The position numbers were made by a program, and so were the translations under genes. A stretch of DNA of 64,000 nt from Tricholoma matsutake (lineage: Eukaryota; Basidiomycota; Agaricomycetes; Agaricales; Tricholomataceae), in NCBI GenBank assembly GCA_026075535.2, contig AP026543.1, positions 10,168,001-10,232,000 of the forward strand, in the 5' to 3' direction. Every line of letters starts with the position of its first letter. Position 1 is the stretch's first letter. A model generated the notes under the pieces. It had not been told where the DNA came from. It saw only the letters and a program-made list of their open reading frames with translations, and ran no database searches. Below, piece after piece: positions 54,970 to 64,000 of the stretch.

Positions 54970-57900
54970 ATGAATAATCTGGGATTCCCATTGCTTGAAT
55001 CTCAGATTCACTTTGCCAACGAACCAAATCCCAATTCGAATCCTATTCAGAATCTTTATCCTCCTCCCCTAACTATCAAAATCCCTCCAAACCCTGAAAT
55101 GCCACCTACTCTTCGTCGTTCCACTCGTCATCGCGGTTCAGCCTCTGGGAGCGCCGGTCCTTCTGGTTCTGAATACAATGAAAGTGAAAAGTCTTTTAAC
55201 CAAGACGCGCCTCACCAACAAGAACAAGAAGGAGAGGAACAAGACGAAGAAGTCGCAGCTCCTGCTGCTTATACAACAAGTCGAGGTCGTCGTACTTTTA
55301 AACGCACTTATGTAGAAAGTGCAAGCGACGACGATCATCAACAACAACCACTTGATCTATTCAACCGTACCCGTTCTTCATCTCGGAGACTACGTTCAAA
55401 CGAACATGATGCAGATGGTGAAGATAACGGTGAAGACGACGACGAAGAAGACGAAGACGCTCCTCCTCGTAGATCAGGCAGAAGAGTCGTACGTTCTCGT
55501 CAACTAGACGGATTCATTGTCTCAGACGACGATAACAAACCTATCACAAGAAGTAGGAGTAAAAAACCTCCTCCCACTTCCAACGGTACCACAATCCCAA
55601 ACCCAAACCCAAACCAGCGACAATCAAATGGTAATATCAACCAAGCCGCTGCTCGTGCCGCCCGTCTCGCTCGTAGGCGTTCTCGCACCTCCCTCGAAGA
55701 AGAAGATACCTACCACGATGACGACGCTTCCCATGCCACTCCTACTTCTTCTGGCGGTTCAGAAAATGTTTCTTCTTCACCAGACCATCCTTCTCCCGTA
55801 TTGTCACATCGCAAGTCGCCGTCCCCACCAGAGGAGGAGGATGGCAGACCTTATGCCCTTAGGCAAAGGCAGAAGATTAATTATGCTATTCCCCCTCCGT
55901 TGGAGGAGATGAGGGGCCCACCGCCTGGGAGGGGCGGTGGCGGTGGCGGTGGCGGCGGTGGTGGTGGCGGCGGTGGAAGAGGAGGAGTGGGAGGAGCAGG
56001 TGGAGGCGGAGGTGGAGGTGGCGGAAGAAACGGAGGCAGAAATGGATGGGGTGGGGGTGGTGGAGGTAATGGTGGGAGAAGCAGCAGAGGGAAAGGTCTA
56101 GGCTGGAGTGCGAGCGGTGCAGAGCTCGGTCGCTGGATGGGTATGGGTGGGGACGATTCCGTTAGTACTGTCCTCTCCCTTTGTATTGATCTTTTTGAAA
56201 AAACTGATGCCTGTTTTTTTTTTTTTTCAGGATTCGGATTACCCGACCCGTACTCCACGTAAACCATTTGGGGGCGTCGCTGGATTCGGGAGTGTCGGTG
56301 TTGGAGGTGCGGGTGGGATGTTGGATCTTGCAGCTGGTGGAACCCCGTCGAATTTGGGAAGAGTCGGGGGAGAGGCTGGTCAAGTGTTTTCATTCCTCAC
56401 TATTTACTCTTTAATTGACTTTTGTTTCCATGTAGCACTCGCAGATGCAGACCCACTCGGTGTTAACGTCAACGTGACATTCGAAGAAGTAGGGGGGTTA
56501 GATGAACGTTAGTGTCTTTTTTTTACACACACACACTCGAAAAAAACTCCACTGACGCGACTCGACTCACAGATATCCACGCTCTCAAAGAAATGACTCT
56601 CCTCCCACTACTCTACCCCGAAGTCTTCCAGCGATTCAACGTCACACCTCCACGAGGCGTCTTATTCCACGGTCCACCAGGAACAGGTAAAACACTCATG
56701 GCCCGTGCCCTAGCTGCCAGCTGCCGAAGCGGAGGCCGAGAAATATGTAAGTCCCCCCCACGCCCCTGCCCAACCCCTCATCACCCCACTCACGACACCC
56801 CCCCCCCCCCTCCCAAAAAAGCCTTCTTCATGCGCAAAGGCGCCGACTGCCTCTCCAAATGGGTAGGCGAAGCAGAACGCCAACTGCGTCTCCTATTCGA
56901 CGAAGCCCGCGCTTCCCAACCCTCCATCATCTTCTTTGACGAGATCGACGGATTAGCGCCGGTGCGATCATCCAAGCAAGACCAGATCCACGCGAGTATT
57001 GTGTCGACTTTATTAGCGCTTATGGACGGGATGGATGGGAGGGGGCAGGTGATGGTCATTGGGGCTACGAATAGGCCTGATGCTGTTGATCCGGCGCTGA
57101 GGAGGCCTGGGAGGTTCGATAGGGAGTTTTATTTTGGGTTGCCTGGGTTGGAGGCTAGGGAGAGGATTTTGGGGATTATGGTTAGTGGGTGGGCTGGGTG
57201 GGGTGTTGGTGCGAAGGGGAAGGAGAAGGAGAAGGAGGGCGTGTGTCCGGAGAAGGATGAACGCGAGGAGAGGGAGAGGGAGAGGTTGAAGGGGCTTGCT
57301 AAGCTTACGAGGGGGTATGCCGGTGCTGACCTCAGGGTGGGTTTTTTTTTTGCCTTGCCTTGCCTTGCCTTTGCCTTTGCCTTTGCCTTTGCCTTTGCCT
57401 TTGCCTTTGCCTTTGTCTTTTTGTGTTGATGTGGACTATTTATAGGCACTGTGTACCGAGGCGGCGCTGAACGCTGTACAGAGGAGGTATCCGCAGATAT
57501 ACCAGAGCAACGAGCGATTGCTCGTCAAGCCCGAGACGATCGATGTACACTTGAGGGATTTCATGATTTCCATCAAGAGTCCGTCCTTTTTTTTGTCTTG
57601 TCGACCTTTTTTTGTTCATCGTCTTTTATAGAACTGGTACCTTCGTCTGCGAGGTCCTCGTCGTCGGCAGCGACGCCCTTACCACCGCAATTCGCACCTT
57701 TGTTGGAAGATACACTCGATCGTGCGAAAAAGGTCGTGGATCGTGTTTTGCCGATGGAGAAGAGGCTTACTGCGTTGGAGGAAGCGCTGTTTGAGGATGA
57801 AGGGGAGGAGGGGGCGCTTGAGCGTGAAATGTTGATGCAATGTTTGTGTTTCTTTTCGTTTTCTTTTTTTTTTCTTTTTCTTTTTTTTGGTGGGCTGAGA

Positions 57901-60389
57901 CTGGTTGGTAGCTTTCCAGACGCTCCGCGTGTATCGCCCTAGAGTGGTGTTGCATGGTCGTGTGGGTATGGGCCAGGGCTATGTCGGTGCTGCGTTGTTA
58001 AACCATCTAGAGGGGTATCATGTACAGAGTCTGGAACTTGGGACGTTGATGGGTGATTCTACACGAGTGAGTCTAATCTTTATCCAACCCTCCCTCGCTT
58101 AACTCCCCCTTCCTCTCCAAACAGACAGTAGAAGCAGCCATCGTCCAATTATTCGTCGAAGCCAAACGGCACCAGCCTTCCGTCATCTACATCCCATCTC
58201 TAATAGGATGGTGCGCAGCCGTCAGCGAAACCTCACGATCCACCGTGCGCGCCATGCTCGACACACTCCTCCCCACGGATCCCATACTCCTCTTAGCCGT
58301 CGTGGACGGCCCATTCTCCTCTCTCCCCGCAGACGTGAAATCCTGGTTCGGAGCAACGAAAGACAACCGAATCGAGCCACCCTCTCCGTCGTCTCACCAA
58401 CGTGCTTTGTTCTTCGAGTCGCTGGTGAGGGATGTGAGGCGGCCTCCGAATATGTTTGTGGATGGGGTTAAGAGGCGGAGGAGGGTGTTGGAGGTGTTGC
58501 CTGTTGCTCCGCCTTTGGAGCCTAAGAAACCTAGTCAGGCGGAGTTGGCGGTGTTGGCGGAGAATGATCAGAGGGTTGTGACGTTGCTTAAGTATAGGCT
58601 TGGTCCGATTTTGACGGAGTTGAAGAGGAAGTTTAAGAGGTTTACTAAGAGAGCGACGGTATGTGTTTTTTTTTTTTGGAGGGGTTTTTTTTTTTTTTTG
58701 TGTGTTTAAACGTTTTTTTTTTTTTTTTTTTGGTAGGAGGAGTATAATTTTGAGGATGTGGGTGTGGTGAATTTGGTTGTGGAGCCTGCTGTGGATGTGG
58801 TGATGGTACCACTCCAGCAGCCGATTGAGAATGGTGTTGTTGAGATTGTGGATGGGCAGCATCAGTCGGTGGATGTACCAATGGTTAACGGTGATCTTTC
58901 CAAGCATGTCGAGCACCAGCACCAGCACCAACACCAGCACCAACACCAGCACCAAAACCAACGGCAGCACCAGCACCAACACCAACAACATCAACAAGCT
59001 GTATTACTGCAACAACCCCCACTCTTCGATATGGATCTTGAAAAGATGCATACGGAATTATACAAAGGGCGATATCTCACGCCGCAAGATTTTCTCGACG
59101 ACGTAGGGAAGATGGTGCATAATGCTGATGTGAGATCCCATGAGGATCTGGATAGGCTTTATAAAGCCCAGGCGATGTTTACTGCTGCGCAGGTTAGTAT
59201 ACAGGAGTTTGACCCGCAGTTGAAGTTGGAGTGTGAGCGGATGGCGGTGAGAGAACGGAAGCGCCGGGAGGAGCGGAAGAAGGCGAAGGAGATGGAGAAG
59301 GAGAAGAGGGAGAGGGAGAGGGAGAGGGAGAAGGAGAAGGAGAAGGATGAGATGATGAATGGTGGTGGACAGGGTGCGAGGCGGAGTGCGAGGAATAATG
59401 GGCAGCAGCCTGAACTTCCGATTACGGATCCTGTCAAGCTTGAGAGGAGGTTGAAACGACAGCGTCCGAATGAGGCTGGGAGTGATTCGCATGCGTCGGA
59501 GGAGGAGGGCGGTGGGGAAGGGAGGGATGCTAAGCGGACGAGGATGCTCGTTGATGAACAAGGACAGGGTGAAGGAGGTGAAGGTAGTGATGATCGTGAT
59601 CCTCTGGATATTGTCGGGATGAGTCCTTCGCCGTTGCCGAACCATCATAGTCTTCATCCACGAGTCCATTTTGCCCCTCCGGAGATTATCCACCCCATGC
59701 CTAGACTTGGTGAATTGGTGTTACCGCCAATCATCACTCCTCCTCCTCCTCCTCCTCCTCCTCCTCTTGTAAATGGGGTATCTGACTCTGATATGATGGT
59801 TGATGGGACAACGCCGCCGCCTCGGTCCAGAAATTCAGGGTTCGACCCGTCGTTGCTCAATCCCGTGTCTCCTTCGGAGTCCTTCTTTGTGAATCCTGAG
59901 ACACAATCCGTGTCTGTTATGATCAATGGCACTGGAGCTTCGTCTGTGCACCTTCCTGCTGCCCCTGTTAACGATCCTGCAAACCCGTTCTTGTCATCTG
60001 AACTGGTATCGACGGGTGTTCTTCCTCTTCCTCTTCGTGTGCCTACGGCGCCTTCTACGCCTGTTCCTCCACCAGTCCATGGGTCGACTTCACCCGAACC
60101 GGAGAAGGAGAAAGAAAAGACACCCTTACCGGAACCGATGGTTGTCGAACGTCCGCCTACACCGTTGCCTGATTTCCACGTCGACGAAGGGCTGGTGGAA
60201 GAGCTGCAGCGGCGTCTGGGTGACGATACTGCTGATCTGACGATTGAAGAACTAGAACAACTTCGTGCGACTTGTCTTGGGAATGTGTGGCGTCACAGAG
60301 GGGATTGGGACCGCGATGCGCTTTTGAAGGAACTGTTGGATGTTACACGGGAGTTTTTGGCTGAACTCGATTGTGTGGGGTCTCCTTAG
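54970..60389 (+). CDS. YTA7: ATAD2/Yta7-type AAA-ATPase with degenerate bromodomain
   Basis: Plus strand, start at ATG 54970 or, equally well, 55099 (MPPTLRRSTRHRG); stop 60387-60389; about 10 exons. Order: acidic/basic disordered N-terminus (DDDEEDEDAPPRRSGRR) and a Gly-rich tract (55930-56090); AAA module 1 with VTFEEVGGLDE, GPPGTGKT (near 56680), IIFFDEID (near 56930) and GATNRPDAVDPALRRPGRFDRE; a decayed second AAA module (PRVVLHGRVGMGQGYVGAALL, PSVIYIPSL) without a normal Walker A; then a bromodomain-like region split by a Gln/His repeat (LEKMHTELYKGRYLTPQDFLDDVGKMVHNA, near 59040) and a long tail. Family members bind acetylated or histone H3/H4 chromatin and help open or disassemble nucleosomes. 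The lost Walker A in module 2 is normal for the family. Confidence 0.9.
55932..56092 (+). repeat. Glycine-coding GGN repeat in the ATAD2-like gene
   Basis: A GGTGGCGGT-type run encoding a nearly pure Gly stretch, broken by Arg and Asn (GGRGGVGGAGG). The antisense strand reads as a proline-rich open frame, which is a by-product. Confidence 0.8.
57350..57421 (+). repeat. Intronic CCTTTG microsatellite
   Basis: CCTTG then CCTTTG repeated about nine times, filling most of one ATAD2 intron between the donor (GTGGG near 57339) and the acceptor before CACTGTGTACCGAGG. It extends the pyrimidine-rich part of the intron. Confidence 0.8.
58913..58996 (+). repeat. Gln/His-coding CACCAR repeat in the ATAD2-like gene
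   Basis: CACCAG/CACCAA units encode an alternating His-Gln tract just before the bromodomain-like region. Confidence 0.8.
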
Positions 60390-61037
60390 AGAACTGCATT
60401 GGTGTTTTTTTTTTTTCTTTTCTTTTCCTTTTTTTTTGTTGAAGTGATTTGTATAAGTCTGCGCTCTCTCTCTCTTTTATTTTATTTTTTCAACTTTTGG
60501 CAGTGCTCTCTCCGTTTACGTACGTGTAATTCTTTTTGCCCCCTTGCACTGGCACAATGTTCGTGCATACTTACTTATTGCCTACCCCATGTACTGTAAT
60601 TCGCACGTCATTTATTCTTAATGTGATATTTAAGCTTGATATTGACCCGTCATAGAAGGTTATCCTGGTCGTACTTGAGCGTTGTGTCAAGTTTGTGCCA
60701 CGAATTGACAGCGAAAGTCACGTGGGCGTGTTGAGATACCAAGCTAAGTTCTCAAGTTCTCAAGCTCCTCAGTCTCTTTTGCCTAGTTCCCTTGCTTTTC
60801 CCAAATTTACAAATACATACACAGTAAAATAGTCCACTGTTACACATTCCCCCAGGTCCATCGAACCGTTTTTCCTACGATGCGCGAGTCTCCAATCGAC
60901 GACGATACCACGTGACTTTATTGCTCGCGTTTTCGATTCCGCATTGTTGCACGTCCGTTTTCCACTCAAGAGCTAACGGCTTGTCTACCCCATCCTTTTC
61001 CCTCTTCTGTCTGTTCTCGCTTACCTGACCGCTCGTG
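60390..61037. other. Intergenic stretch
   Basis: No gene seen. T-rich runs directly after the ATAD2 stop probably belong to its 3' end. Confidence 0.4.
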
Positions 61038-61370
61038 ATGCGACGATTCCGTCAACGGATCTCCAATAGAACACTTACCCTACCACACCTTGTAGAGCCT
61101 GCAGGCACTAGTACCCCTCACGGTGATTCTAGTGTTGCCCTAACAACACAGCTTCGTCAGAATCGTCACCTCCACCAAGGAAGTATTCAGCTCGATCATC
61201 AAAACGGCCCAGATGGTTTCTGTGAGGTGCAGCTTCATGTCCACATCATCCTATTCTCGCTCTTTGCTTGCTGCTGTTTTCTATTGGTATTACTCTCAGA
61301 TCTGTCAGTATTTCCTGTGCTTGGTGCCATCTGCTGTGTATCAACATTAGCCTGTATTATGTTTTGTTGA
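61038..61370 (+). CDS. Small hypothetical membrane protein (doubtful)
   Basis: A 110-codon open frame from ATG 61038 (MRRFRQRISNRT). It has a polar first half and a hydrophobic second half (LHVHIILFSLFACCCFLLVLLSDLSVF, then GAICCVSTLACIMFC), so two membrane segments are possible. It has no family match that I know, no introns, and lies in a poorly conserved stretch. It may be a chance frame. Confidence 0.25.
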   Translation: MRRFRQRISNRTLTLPHLVEPAGTSTPHGDSSVALTTQLRQNRHLHQGSIQLDHQNGPDGFCEVQLHVHIILFSLFACCCFLLVLLSDLSVFPVLGAICCVSTLACIMFC

Positions 61371-61573
61371 ATGATTATGACCATTTTATGCTCAGACCAG
61401 CATGATACGAGAATGCTATTAATATTATATAAACATTCCCTGGCTGAGAGACCTTGCTTGCAAGGTAACAACTCCACCATTACTCATCATGTAACATCAG
61501 ACAGTCACCATTGATTCATATTTACTGAATACTTGTTGTTACAATTGTTACAATGATGTTATCAATATCATGA

Positions 61574-64000
61574 CTACATTGCTTGGAATACCTCTTTTTC
61601 TGATAACATAAGAACATACTGAGCAGTCTTCTCATACCAATGTCCCATTTTCACTGCATCAGTGATCTTCTGCTTTGCCTCCATAGTGTCCGGGACAACA
61701 AAAAGAATAATCATCTTTCTAGCTTTTGTTGGTCGGAGCTCTTTCAGGTCAGAGAGTTTGAGTGACTTTTGAACCTTTTCCAGACTTTTTATGCTTATGT
61801 CATGCGTGGCAGCAGTAGTCACCTGCAAAGCGATGAGAGGCGAGAAGCTAGATTGGGAAATGTCGGGTTGGTACAGGAAAGAATCAAAGGACGAAAAGAC
61901 ACGAGACCGTGGCTGGAGGTAGCATGATGTATTACTCCCGACAGAAGATGCTAACAGGCCTGAGAAATTTTGCATGGCTCCAAAAGTGAGGTGTTTTGTC
62001 TTGGAAGTGAACTTGATGTCAAGAGTAGTGGAGCGGTCATCAAGAGACTCAATAGTAAAGGTGCAGGGAGTTGCCATGGTCTGGAGGAACAGGTGAAGTT
62101 TATTTTCAAACATCATTCTGCTGATTGCAGAACTATGGGGGGACCCTTGAATGGCATAATAGAACTTGTATGCACCATCCACGCGTCGTTGGCCCAGCTC
62201 AGCCATAATCTTTGAGAAAGCCCAGGCCGAAACCGGCTCTATGCGGCAGCTGGACCAAAAACGGCTAGGGGAAGGGCATATTTGGAATGCATGATGGATT
62301 GTGCCACCACGGTTCACCCCCATGATGACATCAGACAACTCCTGGGTCCCTGTAATCACAGCCTTGATCTTGTCTTTGGCATCATCAAGCATAACAGGAG
62401 ATACTGCCACTTGGAAACATTGACGAGGTATGTTCCTGCAAATACGGGAAGTATCCTGAAACTGCTTGAGAGTGATATCGGTGCTTTGCAGGAACAACCT
62501 ATAAATTGTAAGCAGGCGAATTAATCAAGCAAAATACACAAACGATGCAACAACAATTTCTTCTTGTGACCATAGCTCCATCACAAACACTGCATGCAGA
62601 TCCTGAACCATTTGAGTAAGCCACCTTTGGTCAGCACTACCTCTCGGCGAAGAGGTTAGCAGTATGCGGTATTTGTAATCCCTAAAGAGATATGGATTAG
62701 GTTGACAGGATGCACCATCAGCATCAACAAGTGTAAGAACATTGTCAATGTCTTCCAATGCTGCCGGTGTGTCCTTTGGCGGGTGCACAGTATCATCAAT
62801 AACAAAGACTTCGCCCTGCATATCCTGAAACATGATTGACTGGGCATTGATGATGCAAAGGATAAGGATGCAATACAACATGCATGTTTTCCCTAGTTCT
62901 TTGGTTGGAAGTGACAGTCAAATACCAATAATGGTGCTCACCGATACCCAGCTGACCTGTGAAGAAAGCGCTTCCTCGCATGCCCTTTTTCCTCTCATTA
63001 AAGATGTCTATAATACTAGCCCACTCATGTCGGAAGAGCATCAACTGTGGCACACAAAGATCCTTTGTCATCAACTTGAGGACGGTCAGGTCCATATACT
63101 GAATGGTATAGGGGAAAATTGCGGTGGCTTCATTTGAAAGATCGGCCATGTCAGTGTTGACATGCGAGCAGCCACTTGAACCAGGGTTGGGATCAATGTC
63201 CATGGCGTCATCAGTATCATCGGCGCCATCCTCCATGACATAAGGAGATGGAGGCTGGGAGGCATCGAGAACTAGTCAGGGGACTAGGCCCTTACCAAGG
63301 TTTGTGCCGAAAAGAGCTGTGCTCCTGGAACATAAGAATGCAGATTTCGTAGCAAGAACATCCTTCGCCACATAAGATTCAGAGTTGCATTCAGGATTCA
63401 GTTCCTGAAGCTGACGTTGAAGTTCGATGAAGTCGGCTTTCATCAGGTTTGCAGTATGGAAAATATCGCCAAATAAGTCATGCCTTCCCCATAGCTTACT
63501 ATGAATTTCAACCAGCCAGGGTGGCAGCGAGTTCAGCGAGAGATTTGAATTCTGGAATGAGGATGGTGTGATGGTTGCTAATAGGGTCATAAATGAGTCA
63601 GAATGGTAAGAGTCGACATCATGGGCCATTAGCACTCACTACCAGCCGGATGCAGTAAGATAACACTGAGAGTCTTTTTAGGAGGTTGTTCCTTCCATAC
63701 TTCTGGGATGCGCCTCCACGACTTCAACAGCTGATCATCCTCAAGCTTGATACTCTGAGCATAATCTTCGTGGAGACTTTCCAGGGGGAGTTGGAACTAT
63801 CAGGAGTTAATATCTGCATACTAATGCTTATCGATACCATTCACCCACCTTGAAAAGTTTCAGGGAGTCAGCTGGGATGTGTTCAAATGATGGCTTCTCC
63901 ACTCGAATAGCTTCCTTCAGATCATAGATGGAGGCACTGTGTTTGATGCTAACTGGAAATACTCGGTAGAGTTCATCGCCCTGGACCCAGCACCACAGGT
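61574..64000 (-). CDS. Crinkler-like (CRN/RHS-type) protein, 5' end outside window
   Basis: Minus strand, stop at 61574, running past the right edge. The most upstream exon visible (64000 to about 63850) reads WVQGDELYRVFPVSIKHSAS, YDLKEAIRVEKPSFEH and ADSLKLFK. This is the ubiquitin-like Crinkler header, with SLKLFK in the place of the LFLAK-type motif. The next exon has QSIKLEDDQLLKSWRRIPEVW and ends LSVILLHPAG, the usual header end. A later exon (near 62950-62870) has a P-loop GQLGIGKTC split by a 50-bp intron, then QGEVFVIDDTV. The C-terminal part (62490-61574) ends KMIILFVVPDTMEAKQKI...WYEKTAQYVLMLSEKEVF, as in the RHS-type NTPase family. In oomycetes and some fungi such proteins are host-directed or self-directed effectors. 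Whether this one is secreted or intact is not shown; two joins (near 63280 and 63640) are uncertain. Confidence 0.72.

Noticed and set aside
55881..56393. A proline-rich ORF antisense to the ATAD2-like gene
   Set aside because: Reverse reading of the glycine-coding GGN tract.
58293..58997. A Leu/Val-rich minus-strand ORF
   Set aside because: Shadow of the His-Gln repeat and T-runs in the ATAD2-like gene.

Overview
The window looks like nuclear DNA of an agaricomycete (mushroom-forming basidiomycete), probably Agaricales. The genes are cut by many 45-70 bp GT-AG introns with CTAAC-like branch sites, the conserved genes are of fungal type, and the retroelements are those usual in this group. 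The genus is not determinable from the sequence alone.

Bases 1-31,200 are a repeat-filled block with no convincing host gene. It starts with a complete, young Ty1/copia element (520-6276): its two 305-bp LTRs look identical, it has a perfect 5-bp target duplication (CAATC), and it carries one uninterrupted 1,621-codon gag-pol frame. Next are two related 2.0-2.1 kb elements in opposite orientation (6806-8828 and 12637-14742). Each has inverted GGGGGAGTGTAAAG-like ends, an outward-facing tRNA-like pol III head near each end, repeats of GGATTCCTGGT/GGAGTCCAAGT type, and a core with duplicated intron modules next to a conserved GGGCCCAAA hairpin. I recognise no family for them. From 14,743 to 30,620 lies a four-level nest: an old Ty3/gypsy element (A) is split at a GGTAT duplication by copia B (15955-29216). 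Copia B is split by a chromovirus, gypsy C (17363-24613), and also carries a foldback MITE (26349-26856, TSD TAA). Removing each insert restores the reading frame of its host, so the order of events can be read directly. Almost every stop in these older elements is TGA where arginine (CGA) is expected, which points to CpG decay.

Bases 31,200-64,000 are a gene-bearing block: an ICMT-like methyltransferase; a degenerate duplicate of the 5' end of RFC1; a p31comet/MAD2L1BP-like protein; a Ser/Pro-rich unknown; a five-TM unknown; O6-methylguanine-DNA methyltransferase; the clamp-loader large subunit RFC1; an F-box-like protein; a GH85 endo-beta-N-acetylglucosaminidase; RNA14/CstF-77; an ATAD2/Yta7 AAA-ATPase; and, running off the right edge on the minus strand, a Crinkler-like protein with an N-terminal CRN header and a P-loop.

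Points most worth a second look: the tRNA-headed composite elements; the string of stem-loops with an invariant AAAGCCU loop in the transcribed leader of gypsy C; a small membrane-protein ORF between the chromodomain and the 3' LTR of the same element; the RFC1 5' duplicate; and the Crinkler-like gene. Exon limits were read by eye and individual splice sites may be wrong.
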